NCBI RefSeq assembly: GCF_001907195.1
Contig: NZ_LVWA01000003.1
Coordinates: 310,001-374,000 of the forward strand
Direction: 5' to 3'
DNA length: 64,000 nucleotides
Source: Pontibacter flavimaris
GTDB taxonomy: Bacteria > Bacteroidota > Bacteroidia > Cytophagales > Hymenobacteraceae
The translations under genes were made by a program, and so were the position numbers. Position 1 is the first letter of the stretch. Every line of letters begins with the position of its first letter. The notes under the pieces are model-generated. The model searched no databases and was not told where the DNA came from. It saw nothing but the letters and a program-made list of their open reading frames with translations. Shown piece by piece: positions 54,040-63,665 of this stretch.

Positions 54040-54651
54040 GTGTTGCCAACGGTACCTGACACGAAAAGCGAAGCAAGAATGATGGCAGAAAGCAAGGCTA
54101 TAAAACCACAGAACGGAAGCATACTGATATCCGAACCATACCTGGGCGACCCGAACTTCGAGCGCAGCGTGATTCTGCTGTGCAGCCACAAAGAGGATGA
54201 AGGCTCCTTCGGGCTGGTACTCAACAGGGCATCCAACCTGCAGCTGTCGGACGTGCTGGACGTGTTTGATGAGGACTTTGACATGGTGCTGGGCATCGGC
54301 GGACCCGTGCAGTACAACACGTTGCACTACATCCACCGTCTGCCCGAGCTGCCGCAGGCCGTGAAGCTGAGCGACCAACTCTACTGGGGCGGCGACTTTG
54401 AGACGCTGCGCACCATGATAGACGCCGGCCTGGTGCACAAGGATGATATCAAGTTCTTCCTGGGCTACTCGGGCTGGACTCCGGGTCAGCTGCAGGAGGA
54501 GATCGACAAAAATGTTTGGATCGTGAATAACAATGCTGCGAATAAATTATTTACTTTGGATACAGAAACCCTCTGGCGGAGCATCCTCCGGGAGATGGGC
54601 GGAAAATTTAAGGTGCTGAGCAACTACCCGGATGACCCGCGCCTGAACTGA
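54040..54651 (+). CDS. YqgE/AlgH family protein
   Basis: The 203-residue soluble protein has the YqgE motifs GSILISEPYLGDPNFERSVI, GSFGLVLNRASN and FLGYSGWTPGQLQEEI. Its function is unknown; family members are structurally related to penicillin-binding-like folds. I chose GTG 54040 because AAAGGAGG lies six bases upstream. ATG 54079 or 54082 are closer to the conserved core and remain possible. It precedes the DUF349 gene by 31 bases. Confidence 0.85.
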   Translation: MLPTVPDTKSEARMMAESKAIKPQNGSILISEPYLGDPNFERSVILLCSHKEDEGSFGLVLNRASNLQLSDVLDVFDEDFDMVLGIGGPVQYNTLHYIHRLPELPQAVKLSDQLYWGGDFETLRTMIDAGLVHKDDIKFFLGYSGWTPGQLQEEIDKNVWIVNNNAANKLFTLDTETLWRSILREMGGKFKVLSNYPDDPRLN

Positions 54652-54682
54652 TTCCCGATAAAGTTTACCTAACTTAGTAGGC

Positions 54683-56752
54683 ATGACAACTGACAAAGAA
54701 CATATGGACACCACCGGAGCTGAGGCTAACAAACCAGAGAACCAGGCTGCTGCAGACGAGCAAAACACAGCCCCTACAGAGACGAAACGCTCAGAGGAAG
54801 CCCGGCCAGAGGCGGGGCAGGAGGTGCCGAAGGAGGAACAGCCGGAGGTGCAGCCAAACCTGGCCACGGCGCAGGAAAGCGAGGCTTCCGAAAGTATAAC
54901 CGAGGCTTTTGCTGAGGCGAACACGGACGTGACAGACGTGGCGGAAACCCCGGCTGCGGTGGAAAGCACAACACCTGAGGCCAGCACGGACACGCCCGCA
55001 CCTGAGCACCACGAGGAGGAGGAGGAAGAGGAGGACGACCACACCGACTACAGCCTGCTATCCCTGGAAGAGCTGCGGCAGCAACTGGGCCATGTGCTGA
55101 AAAGCGCCGACGCCCTCCGAAAGTACCGCACCATTAACGAAATTCAACGTCAGTACGACCTCAAGTTTCAGGCAGAGCGCCAGGAGGCCTTAAATAAGTT
55201 TAAAGAAGAGGGAGGCACGGAGGAAGACTTCGACTACCATACTTCCAAAGAGCACCAGGACCTGGAAAAGCTGCTGACAGCCTACCGCGATTCGCGTTAC
55301 CAGCAGCGGCAAACCCAGGAACAACAGCGCCACCACAACCTGGAGCGCAAGAAGGAGCTGCTGAGCCGCCTGCGCGAGCTGGTGGAGTCTGCTGAGACCA
55401 AGAACAGCGGCGATGAGCTGAAAAAACTGCAGACCGAGTGGAAGTCCACCGGGCCGGTACCGGCCGGGGAGGCGCAGGAGCTGTGGGACTCTTACCACGC
55501 CCTGCTCGACATCTTCTACAACAACCGCAGCATGTTCTTCGAGATGAAGGAGCTGGACCGCAGGAGAAACCTGGAGGCCAAGCACCAACTCATTGAGCGG
55601 GCCCAGGCGCTGCAGGAGGAGCCAAGTATAAACAAGGCCCTGCAGGAACTGCGCCACCTGCACGAAGAATGGAAGAACATCGGCCCGGTGCCAAACGAGC
55701 AGCGCGACCCGATCTGGGAGCAGTTTACGCAAGCCTCTGAGAAAATACATGACCGCCGCCGCGCCTACCACGAGGAGCGCTCTACCCGCGAACTGCAGAA
55801 CCTGACCGTGAAGCGCGGCCTACTGGAGCGCCTGCAGGAGTTTGCCAGCTTCAACACCGACCGCATTAACGAGTGGCGCGACAAGACCGATGAGATTCAG
55901 AAGCTGAAGGAGGAGTGGGACAAGGCGGGCCTGGTGCCGAAGGAAAATGCCGAGGAGGTGAACAAGGCCTTCTGGGGTAACTACAAAGCTTTCTTCCAGC
56001 GCAAGAACCAGTTCTTCAAGGCGCTCGACGAGCAGAAGATGCAGAACCTGCAGCTCAAGACGCAGCTTTGCGAGGAGGCAGAGAGCCTGAAGGAAAGCAC
56101 CGATTGGGCCAGCACAAAGGAGAAGCTCATCCAGCTCCAGAAGAAGTGGAAGACCATAGGCCGCGTGCCCGACAAGCATTCCGACAAGGTATGGCAGCGC
56201 TTCCGCTCCGCCTGCAACGAGTTCTTCGACCGCAAGCAGGCGCAGGAGCAGCAGCGCTCGGTGGAACTGGAGAAGCTTTCTGCCGAGAAGATGGAGATCT
56301 GCGACAGGGTGGCCGATACACTTTCACAGCCCAGCGCCACCGGCACCGTGGACGAGTTCAACAGCCTGGTGCAGCAGTGGCGCGAAACGGATAAAGGCAG
56401 CCACCGCACCAGCCCCAAAGCCGAGGATAAATTTATCTCCCTGATGGAGAAGTACCTGGAGCGCGTGCCGGAGCTGAACCTGGAGGAGCGCACCGACCTG
56501 CTCGTGAAGCTGCAGGTAGAGCGCATCAAGCACAGCCCGGATGCCGGCCAGAAACTGCACCAGCGTGAGAACACGCTGCGCCGCGAAATAGCCCAACTGC
56601 AAAACGACATCCAGACGCTGCGCACGAACATCGAGTTCTTTGCCCGCTCCAAAAATGCCGATAAGCTGCGCGAGGAGTATGAGGGCCGCATTGCCGACGC
56701 TCAAAAGCGCATCGCCCTCCTGCAGCACCAGCTGGACGCCTTCAGGGCATAA
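54683..56752 (+). CDS. DUF349 repeat protein
   Basis: The 689-residue protein starts with an acidic Glu/Ala/Pro-rich disordered region (1-120). Several DUF349 units follow, each with a W-K-x-T/I-G-P/R-V-P pattern such as EWKSTGPVPAGEAQELW, EWKNIGPVPNEQRD and KWKTIGRVPDKHSDKVWQRF. The C-terminus is a coiled-coil. DUF349 proteins in other bacteria are linked to ribosome or stress biology, but the role here is unknown. The internal acidic stretch EEEEEEDDH (about 110-120) is unusual in charge. Confidence 0.87.
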   Translation: MTTDKEHMDTTGAEANKPENQAAADEQNTAPTETKRSEEARPEAGQEVPKEEQPEVQPNLATAQESEASESITEAFAEANTDVTDVAETPAAVESTTPEASTDTPAPEHHEEEEEEEDDHTDYSLLSLEELRQQLGHVLKSADALRKYRTINEIQRQYDLKFQAERQEALNKFKEEGGTEEDFDYHTSKEHQDLEKLLTAYRDSRYQQRQTQEQQRHHNLERKKELLSRLRELVESAETKNSGDELKKLQTEWKSTGPVPAGEAQELWDSYHALLDIFYNNRSMFFEMKELDRRRNLEAKHQLIERAQALQEEPSINKALQELRHLHEEWKNIGPVPNEQRDPIWEQFTQASEKIHDRRRAYHEERSTRELQNLTVKRGLLERLQEFASFNTDRINEWRDKTDEIQKLKEEWDKAGLVPKENAEEVNKAFWGNYKAFFQRKNQFFKALDEQKMQNLQLKTQLCEEAESLKESTDWASTKEKLIQLQKKWKTIGRVPDKHSDKVWQRFRSACNEFFDRKQAQEQQRSVELEKLSAEKMEICDRVADTLSQPSATGTVDEFNSLVQQWRETDKGSHRTSPKAEDKFISLMEKYLERVPELNLEERTDLLVKLQVERIKHSPDAGQKLHQRENTLRREIAQLQNDIQTLRTNIEFFARSKNADKLREEYEGRIADAQKRIALLQHQLDAFRA

Positions 56753-56755
56753 TTT

Positions 56756-56796
56756 TTTCTCCTGACACTCAATTTTTTAGGGAATGTCAGGAGAAA
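56756..56796 (+). terminator. Hairpin after the DUF349 gene
   Basis: TTTCTCCTGACA (56756-56767) pairs exactly with TGTCAGGAGAAA (56785-56796) around a 17-base loop. Only a short T-run follows. Confidence 0.6.
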
Positions 56797-56811
56797 TATT
56801 TGAGGCAGGTA

Positions 56812-56842
56812 TTTGCAGAATTGAATCTTAACTCTACCTTTG
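56812..56842 (+). promoter_or_regulatory. Consensus Bacteroidota promoter of the tRNA-Thr genes
   Basis: TTTG at 56812-56815, a 19-base spacer and TACCTTTG at 56835-56842 match the TTTG-N19-TAnnTTTG consensus. The tRNA starts 39 bases after the -7 box. Confidence 0.75.
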
Positions 56843-56880
56843 CAACGCTTTAACACAATAAAGCGCATCAAAAAAGTTAA

Positions 56881-56953
<73 letters not shown>

Positions 56954-57011
56954 CAACTCCAAAAGCAAATGATTGTACTGCATCTGCTTCCCTGGTAAAC
57001 ATAAAGTACAA

Positions 57012-57084
<73 letters not shown>

Positions 57085-57094
57085 CTTGAACAGG

Positions 57095-57125
57095 AAAGCC
57101 TTCAGAGAAATCTGGAGGCTTTTTT
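57095..57125 (+). terminator. Terminator of the tRNA-Thr unit
   Basis: A 12-base stem with a GAAA tetraloop (57095-57106 with 57111-57122, one G-U pair) runs into a run of T residues. Such a GNRA-capped hairpin is typical of a strong intrinsic terminator. Confidence 0.9.
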
Positions 57126-57244
57126 GCATTTATACTTCCGTCCGCCGCGCTATACTTTGCAGGCCGCATTTGGGCATAGCCCCGTTTATACTTCCATTTC
57201 TAGCGGATTATACTTTATTTAGCACTTCCGTTTTAAAGCATACT

Positions 57245-58411
57245 ATGAAACTGATAGAGGTAAACACGCCGGAGCACGCGCAGGAATTTCTGCTGCTGCA
57301 GGTACGGATGTATAAAAAAGACCCCAACTATATCCGCCCGCTGGATAAGGACGTGAACAACGTCTTCGACCCCAAGAAGAACAAGCTGCTGCGCGAAGGA
57401 GAGGCCATCCGCTGGATACTGCAGGACGACAAGGGCAAATCCATCGGACGCGTTGCCGCCTTTGTTAATAAAAAGACAGCGAACGCCGGCGAGCAGCCAA
57501 CCGGTGGCATGGGGTTCTTCGACTGTGTAAACGACCAGGCCGCGGCCAACATGCTGCTCGACGCCTGCCGCGAGTGGCTGAAGGAACGTGGCATGGAGGC
57601 CATGGACGGCCCCATAAACTTTGGCGAGCGCGATAAGTGGTGGGGAGTGCTGCTGGATGGTTTCTATGAGCCGACCTACTGCATGCCCTACAATTTTCCA
57701 TACTACCAGCAGCTGCTGGAAAACTATGGCTTTGAGCTCTTCTTTAAGCAGTATACCTACTACCGCACCGTGCATGATGCAATTCCGGAGAAGTACCAGG
57801 TAAAGGCAGAGCGTGTGCTGGCCGACAAGAATTACCGCTTCCAGCACCTGGACAAAAAGAACCTGCCCAAGTATACCAGCGACTTCCGGGAAGTATACAA
57901 CAAGGGTTGGGCCAAGCACGAGGGCGTAAAACCCATGACGGAGGCGCAGGCCACGGCCATCATGAAGCAGCTCAAGCCCATCCTGGACGAGCGCATCATC
58001 TGGTTTGCCTACTACAACGAGGAACCAGTAGGCTTCTTTATCGCCATTCCCGAGCTGAACCAGCTGTTCAAGTATAACAACGGCAAGCTGGATTTGTGGG
58101 GCAAGCTGAAGTTCCTGTTTAACCGCTGGAGAGGCGCCTGCAAGACCATGTACGGCATCGTGTTCGGCATCACGCCGGAGCACCAGGGCAAGGGCGTGGA
58201 GGCCGCCATGATCGTGTCAGCCGGTAACCTGGTCATCAATAACCCGTCCATTAAGTACTATGATCTGCAGATGAACTGGATCGGCGACTTTAACCCGAAG
58301 ATGATGCGGCTCGTGGAACAGATCGGGGGCCGGATCTACAAAACGCACGCCACCTACCGCTACCTCTTCGACAGGACTAAGGAATTTAAGCGCGCCAGGA
58401 TCATGCATTAA
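57245..58411 (+). CDS. GNAT-like N-acetyltransferase family protein
   Basis: The 388-residue protein has a double-GNAT-like fold. The N-terminal half (about 20-200) carries FGERDKWWGVLLDGF and a later half (about 230-370) GIVFGITPEHQGKGVEAAMIV (acetyl-CoA P-loop QGKGVE). The family (YghO-like in general annotation) is not biochemically defined. I start at ATG 57245, where the conserved MKLIEVNTPEHA begins. A longer frame from 57086 would cross the tRNA terminator. The upstream 120 bases hold four TATACTT units. Confidence 0.85.
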   Translation: MKLIEVNTPEHAQEFLLLQVRMYKKDPNYIRPLDKDVNNVFDPKKNKLLREGEAIRWILQDDKGKSIGRVAAFVNKKTANAGEQPTGGMGFFDCVNDQAAANMLLDACREWLKERGMEAMDGPINFGERDKWWGVLLDGFYEPTYCMPYNFPYYQQLLENYGFELFFKQYTYYRTVHDAIPEKYQVKAERVLADKNYRFQHLDKKNLPKYTSDFREVYNKGWAKHEGVKPMTEAQATAIMKQLKPILDERIIWFAYYNEEPVGFFIAIPELNQLFKYNNGKLDLWGKLKFLFNRWRGACKTMYGIVFGITPEHQGKGVEAAMIVSAGNLVINNPSIKYYDLQMNWIGDFNPKMMRLVEQIGGRIYKTHATYRYLFDRTKEFKRARIMH

Positions 58412-58470
58412 CATTTAAAGCGGGCGGCACACTTTTACCAAAGTATAAACTATCACCTGCCGCTAGCTTT

Positions 58471-58644
58471 TTAGGTCCTGAAAGTCCAGGTTGTTTCGAA
58501 CTTTGGGGCATGTACTTCCTCCCAGCGCCAGCCAACACAGGACAGCATGGCGTTCAAGAACTTGCGGCGCTTGCGCAGCTGCTCCAGCTTCTCTTCCGGA
58601 GGCTGCTGCAGCGAAACCTTTGCAGCCTCCAGTACAAGGCAGGC
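58471..58644 (-). pseudogene. Possible small gene or gene remnant with no usual start
   Basis: On the minus strand a stop-to-stop frame of 57 codons gives a protein-like sequence with EEKLEQLRKRRKFLNAML and GWRWEEVHAPKFETT, ending in WTFRT. The codons are GC-rich at the third position, as in real genes here. The only in-frame ATG is deep inside (about residue 33), and a stop lies just upstream of the frame. It may be a short gene with a CTG start (58632) or the tail of a decayed gene. The family is not recognised. Confidence 0.35.
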
Positions 58645-58694
58645 TTAGATGCAACAACAGTTGCAGGGCCGCCTTTTTATACTTTATTTCTATA

Positions 58695-59714
58695 ATGGAT
58701 TCTTTAACACAGATTATACTGGGCGCCGCCGTGGGCGAGGCCGTGGCAGGCAAAAAATTGGGCAACAAGGCCATGGTGTGGGGCGCTATAGCTGGCACCA
58801 TCCCGGACCTGGATGTGCTGCTGAACCCGTGGTTGGACACCGTGCAGCAACTGGGTTTCCACCGCTCCCTCACGCACTCCTTCTTGTTCGCCGTGGTGAT
58901 GTCGCCCCTGCTTGGCTGGCTGCTGCGCCGGCTCTACAAAAATAACCCGGCCACCGTGCGCGACTGGTCGCTGCTGTTCTTCCTGGGTTTCATTACGCAC
59001 ATCCTGCTCGACAGCTGCACCACCTGGGGCACCCAACTTTGGTGGCCTTTCTCCACCTACGGCGTAGCCTTCTACAACATCTTTGTGGTGGATCCGCTGT
59101 ACACGCTGCCTTTCCTGGTGCTGGTGGTTGCAGCAGCCTTCTATCACCGCCTTAGCCCCCGGCGGCGCTACCTCAACTATGCCGGACTGGCAATTAGCAC
59201 CTGTTACCTGCTTTGGTCGTTTGTGGCTAAAAGTATGGCCGATGGCGTATTCGAGCAAAGTATGAGCCGCCAGGGTATCAGCCATACTTCCTACATCAGT
59301 AAACCCACGCCCATGAACACCGTTTTCTGGTCAGTGACGGCAGCGGGAGAGGGTGGCTTTTACAACGGTTTTTACTCGCTGATGGACGCAGACCGGCAGG
59401 TGAAGTATGAATTTGAGCCGCAGCACGCAGAGCTACTGACGCCCTACCGGGGACACCCCAAGCTGGAGCGTCTTCTCCAGATCACGAAAGGCTACTATAC
59501 CGTGGAGCAAGACAGTGCGGGAGCTCTGCTGATCAACGACGTTCGATTCGGCAAATTCGATGGCTGGCAGGAGAGTGGGGGCGGCTATGTGTTCGTGTAC
59601 AAAGTATGGCCGGACGCGCAGGGGGAACTGCAGTTCGAGGAGGTAAACAACCGCCCTAAAATAGATCAGAAATACCTGCTGGCGTACTGGAACCGCATCA
59701 CCGGGATCAGGTAA
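58695..59714 (+). CDS. Membrane-bound metal-dependent hydrolase (YdjM-like)
   Basis: The product (339 residues) starts at MDSLTQIILGAAVGEAVAG. Its first helices contain the acid and histidine motifs AGTIPDLDVLLNPWLD, HRSLTHSFLFA and THILLDSCTTWGTQL, a metal-binding pattern of the YdjM/DUF457-like family. About five helices lie in the first 190 residues, then a soluble C-terminal domain. The reaction is not known. A longer frame from 58491 is not supported. Confidence 0.85.
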   Translation: MDSLTQIILGAAVGEAVAGKKLGNKAMVWGAIAGTIPDLDVLLNPWLDTVQQLGFHRSLTHSFLFAVVMSPLLGWLLRRLYKNNPATVRDWSLLFFLGFITHILLDSCTTWGTQLWWPFSTYGVAFYNIFVVDPLYTLPFLVLVVAAAFYHRLSPRRRYLNYAGLAISTCYLLWSFVAKSMADGVFEQSMSRQGISHTSYISKPTPMNTVFWSVTAAGEGGFYNGFYSLMDADRQVKYEFEPQHAELLTPYRGHPKLERLLQITKGYYTVEQDSAGALLINDVRFGKFDGWQESGGGYVFVYKVWPDAQGELQFEEVNNRPKIDQKYLLAYWNRITGIR

Positions 59715-59794
59715 AAACGGGCATTAAAGTATACTCCGTCATACTTTCCGGTGGAATCCCGTTTACAGATACATCACCTTAGACAGTTAAAACA

Positions 59795-60565
59795 ATGGCA
59801 CAAAACAGATGGCTGCTGACAGGCAGAAAGGCAGTGGTTACGGGCGGCTCCAAAGGCATCGGGGAGGCCACCGTGAAAGAGTTACTGGCGCTAGGCGCCC
59901 AGGTACTGGCCGTGGCCCGGAAACAGGAAGACCTAGACCGCCTGAAGGAGCAGCACCCGCAGGGACTGTATACGCTGCCGGCAGACGTAAGCCAGCCCGA
60001 GGGCAGGACGGCCGTGGCGGAGTGGGTGCAGCAGGAGTGGGGCCTGCTCGATATTCTGGTAAACAACGCCGGCACCAACATTCGCAAACCTACCGCCGAC
60101 TATACTTCAGCGGAATTCGATTTCATCATGCAGACCAACCTGCGCTCGGCCTTTGAGCTCAACAGGCTGCTGTACCCGCTGCTGCAGAAGTCAGGGCAGG
60201 GAAATATTGTGCATGTCACCTCCGTGGCGGGGCTGGTGCACGTGCGCACCGGCAGCATCTACGGCATGACCAAGGCGGCCCTCACGCAGCTCACCCGTAA
60301 CCTGGCCGTGGAATGGGCAAAAGACGGCATCCGTGTCAATGCCGTGGCGCCCTGGTACATCAGCACCCCGCTGGCCCAAACGGTGCTCAGCAATCCGGAG
60401 TTCTACAACCATGTGATCAGCCGCACTCCGATGCAAAAAATAGGAGAGCCGGCGGATGTGGCGGGTGCCGTGGCCTTCCTGTGCCTGCCCGCTGCAGCCT
60501 ACATCACAGGGCAAACCATCGCCGTGGACGGAGGCTTTACGGTGAATGGATTCCACCCGCTGTAG
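59795..60565 (+). CDS. Short-chain dehydrogenase/reductase, tropinone-reductase-like
   Basis: The 256-residue enzyme has the SDR motifs [18 protein letters not shown] (cofactor site), [14 protein letters not shown] (Ser), and [20 protein letters not shown] (active-site Tyr and Lys). The C-terminus [15 protein letters not shown] is typical. It uses NAD(P)H, substrate unknown. It is preceded by two AAGTAT units and a short gap after the membrane hydrolase. Confidence 0.9.
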   Translation: MAQNRWLLTGRKAVVTGGSKGIGEATVKELLALGAQVLAVARKQEDLDRLKEQHPQGLYTLPADVSQPEGRTAVAEWVQQEWGLLDILVNNAGTNIRKPTADYTSAEFDFIMQTNLRSAFELNRLLYPLLQKSGQGNIVHVTSVAGLVHVRTGSIYGMTKAALTQLTRNLAVEWAKDGIRVNAVAPWYISTPLAQTVLSNPEFYNHVISRTPMQKIGEPADVAGAVAFLCLPAAAYITGQTIAVDGGFTVNGFHPL

Positions 60566-60697
60566 CCTATACTTTTGAAGCCTCTCAAACGGCTAATTAT
60601 GTGGTAAATTACTGTTGAATGTCAGCAAAAATGCTTATTTTTGTATGATATGGATTTGAGCGCTCCACTGTGTAAGAGAGGCTCTTAAACTTAACCC

Positions 60698-60940
60698 ATG
60701 ACACACCAGAAACCACTATTCATCCTCGGCATCGCGCTGCTCTCCGCCTCCCTCGTTTCCTGTAAACCCGCCTGCCCCATTGGCCCCTGCCAGGTGCGTA
60801 TGGAGCACATCCACGGCGACCAGGAATACCGCGGGCAACCCATCTGGAAAAAGCAGAACCCTAAGATAGGCGAGAAGCTGGACCCGGTGTCGCAGGAGAA
60901 AACCCGAAAGGGGCACTCCAAAGCCAAAAATAAGGAATAA
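60698..60940 (+). CDS. Small lipoprotein of unknown function
   Basis: The 80-residue protein has a lipoprotein signal with LVSC (lipobox cysteine at residue 22) and a basic, proline-rich tail ending in KGHSKAKNKE. The mature part CKPACPIGPCQVRMEH has two further cysteines. I do not recognise the family. It lies 78 bases before gyrA on the same strand. Confidence 0.65.
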   Translation: MTHQKPLFILGIALLSASLVSCKPACPIGPCQVRMEHIHGDQEYRGQPIWKKQNPKIGEKLDPVSQEKTRKGHSKAKNKE

Positions 60941-61018
60941 GCTATATAGGCAGTCAGGCCAATTTTGCCTAACTTGCCTGATCTATCATACCATTTACAT
61001 TATTTTAGACCTTTTAAC

Positions 61019-63595
61019 ATGCAAGAAGGCGAACGAATAATACCGATCAACATTGAAGACGAGATGCGCGGTGCGTACATCGACTACTCAATGTCTGTTA
61101 TCATTTCCAGAGCCTTACCCGACGTCAGGGATGGATTAAAGCCAGTGCACCGCCGCGTGCTATACGGTATGTCTGAGCTGGGGGTATCCTATAACAAGGC
61201 CTACAAGAAGTCTGCCCGTATTGTGGGCGAGGTGCTGGGTAAGTACCACCCGCACGGCGACTCCTCCGTGTACGACACCATGGTGCGCATGGCCCAGGAC
61301 TGGTCTTTGCGCTATCCGCTGGTGGATGGCCAGGGAAACTATGGCTCCATCGACGGCGACTCGCCGGCTGCCATGCGTTACACCGAGGCGCGCCTCAAGC
61401 GCATCGCCGACGAACTGCTGGCCGACCTGGAAAAGAACACGGTAGACTTTGTACCGAACTTTGACGACTCACTGAAAGAGCCGAGCGTAATGCCTGCCAA
61501 GCTTCCCAACCTGCTGATCAACGGCACCTCGGGTATTGCGGTGGGTATGGCCACCAACATGGCGCCGCACAACCTTACCGAGGTGGTGAATGGCATCGTG
61601 GCCTATATCGACAACAACGACATCACGATTGCGGAGTTGATGCAGTACATCACAGCCCCGGACTTCCCGACGGGCGGCATCATTCACGGGTACGACGGCG
61701 TGAAATCCGCCTTCGAAACCGGACGCGGACGTGTGCTGATCCGTGGGCGCGCTAACTTTGAGACCACGCCAAGCGGCAAGGAGCAGATCATTGTAACGGA
61801 TATCCCTTACATGGTCAACAAGGCTTCCATGATCGAGAAAACAGCAGCGCTCATCAACGAGAAGAAGATAGAGGGCATTGCCGACCTGCGCGATGAGTCT
61901 GACCGCGATGGTCTGCGGATTGTGTACGACCTGAAGCGGGACGCCATTCCGAACGTGGTGCTCAACAACCTCTACAAGTATACGGCGCTACAGTCTTCGT
62001 TTGGCGTAAACAACGTGGCTCTGGTGAAAGGCCGCCCGATGACGCTAAACCTGAAGGACCAGATCAAGTTCTTTGTGGAGCACAGGCACGAGGTGGTAAT
62101 CCGCCGCACGCAGTATGAGCTGGAGGAGGCCCGCAAACGCGCCCACATCCTGGAAGGCCTGCTGATCGCGCTCGATAACCTGGACGAAGTGATCAACCTG
62201 ATCCGCTCGTCCCGTGACCCGGAGATTGCCCGCAACGGCTTGATGGAGCGCTTTGCCCTATCCGAGATCCAGGCCCGCGCCATACTGGACATGCGTCTGC
62301 AGCGCCTTACCGGCCTGGAGCGCGACAAGATCCAGCAGGAGTACCAGGAGATCATGAAGCTGATCGATTACCTGACCTCGATCCTGAATGATGAGGCGCT
62401 GCGCATGCAGATCATCAAGGATGAACTGGCCGAGATCAAGGAGCGCTATGGCGACGGACGCCGCACCGGCATTGAGGCAAGCACCGGCGATATCTCTTAC
62501 GAGGATATGATCCCGGAGGAGAACATGGTAATCACCATTTCCCACGAAGGCTACATCAAGCGTACGTCGCTGAACGAGTACCGCAGCCAGAGCCGTGGCG
62601 GCATAGGCTCGCGCGGCGTGGCCGCCTCCAAGGAAAGCGACTTTACTGAGCACCTGTTCATCGCCAACACACACCACCACATGCTGTTCTTTACAGAGTC
62701 CGGCCGTGTGTTCTGGCTGAAAGTATACGAGATCCCGGAAGGAGGGAAGACCACCAAAGGCCGCGCCATCCAGAACCTGATCCAGATCGAGAAGGAAGAC
62801 AATGTGCGTGCCGTACTAAACGTGCATGACCTAAAAAACCAGGATTACGTACTCAACCACAACCTGGTATTCATCACAGAGCAAGGTACCATCAAGAAGA
62901 CGGTGCTGGAGGCTTATTCGCGCCCTAGGACCAACGGTATCAACGCTATCTCCATTAACGAGGGCGACCGGCTGCTGGACGTACAGCTGACCAACACCAG
63001 CAGCGAGATTGTGATTGCGCTGGAGTCGGGCAGGGCCATCCGATTTAACGAAACGCAGGTAAGACCGATGGGCCGCACGGCTGCCGGTGTGCGTGCCGTA
63101 ACGCTGGCCGGACCCAACGACAAGGTAGTTGGTATGGTTTGTGTAGAGAATGAGAACACCAACCTCTTGGTAGTTTCTGAAAATGGCTTCGGCAAGCGTT
63201 CGCCACTTGAGGAATACCGCATCACCAACCGTGGCGGTAAGGGTGTGAAGACGATGAACATTACCGAGAAAACCGGAAAACTCGTTGCCATCAAAGGCGT
63301 AATCGATACCGACGACCTGATGATCATCAACCGCTCCGGCATCACCATCCGCCTGCGCGTGAGCGATCTCCGCATCATCGGCCGTGCCACACAGGGCGTG
63401 CGCCTGATTAAGCTGAACGAGAATGACCAGATTTCGTCGGTGGCGAAAGTTGAGGCAGAGAATGAGGCTGAGGTAGAGGAAGCGGTACTGGAGCAGGCAG
63501 TAGAAGAGGCGGTGATGGAACAGTCAGAACTGGCTCCGGACGAATCGCTGCAGCCGGACACCATGATCGACCCGGAGGCGGAAGAAGAGGCTTAA
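61019..63595 (+). CDS. gyrA: DNA gyrase subunit A
   Basis: The 858-residue protein is the breakage-reunion subunit of gyrase. The active-site tyrosine is Y121 in [10 protein letters not shown]. The quinolone region GDSSVYDT has Ser at 82 and Asp at 86, the susceptible form by E. coli equivalence (S83, D87). The GyrA-box-like NRGGKGVKT at about 740 and the acidic C-terminal tail distinguish it from ParC. I chose ATG 61019, where [16 protein letters not shown] begins. A frame from 60965 would add 18 non-family residues. Only two AAGTAT hexamers lie in this 2.6-kb gene. Confidence 0.97.
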   Translation: MQEGERIIPINIEDEMRGAYIDYSMSVIISRALPDVRDGLKPVHRRVLYGMSELGVSYNKAYKKSARIVGEVLGKYHPHGDSSVYDTMVRMAQDWSLRYPLVDGQGNYGSIDGDSPAAMRYTEARLKRIADELLADLEKNTVDFVPNFDDSLKEPSVMPAKLPNLLINGTSGIAVGMATNMAPHNLTEVVNGIVAYIDNNDITIAELMQYITAPDFPTGGIIHGYDGVKSAFETGRGRVLIRGRANFETTPSGKEQIIVTDIPYMVNKASMIEKTAALINEKKIEGIADLRDESDRDGLRIVYDLKRDAIPNVVLNNLYKYTALQSSFGVNNVALVKGRPMTLNLKDQIKFFVEHRHEVVIRRTQYELEEARKRAHILEGLLIALDNLDEVINLIRSSRDPEIARNGLMERFALSEIQARAILDMRLQRLTGLERDKIQQEYQEIMKLIDYLTSILNDEALRMQIIKDELAEIKERYGDGRRTGIEASTGDISYEDMIPEENMVITISHEGYIKRTSLNEYRSQSRGGIGSRGVAASKESDFTEHLFIANTHHHMLFFTESGRVFWLKVYEIPEGGKTTKGRAIQNLIQIEKEDNVRAVLNVHDLKNQDYVLNHNLVFITEQGTIKKTVLEAYSRPRTNGINAISINEGDRLLDVQLTNTSSEIVIALESGRAIRFNETQVRPMGRTAAGVRAVTLAGPNDKVVGMVCVENENTNLLVVSENGFGKRSPLEEYRITNRGGKGVKTMNITEKTGKLVAIKGVIDTDDLMIINRSGITIRLRVSDLRIIGRATQGVRLIKLNENDQISSVAKVEAENEAEVEEAVLEQAVEEAVMEQSELAPDESLQPDTMIDPEAEEEA

Positions 63596-63665
63596 ACAAC
63601 TAAGAACGAATTATTTACAAGTATAATACGTTAGGCAAACAACAACCTCAAACCATTATTCAAGT

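Noticed and set aside
58491..58694. Upstream extension of the membrane hydrolase
   Set aside because: The extra 68 residues are Ala/Arg/Cys-rich and overlap a minus-strand frame with better coding character; ATG 58695 starts the conserved region.
60965..61018. Upstream extension of gyrA
   Set aside because: The 18 extra codons before ATG 61019 do not look like any GyrA N-terminus, which begins at MQEGERI here.
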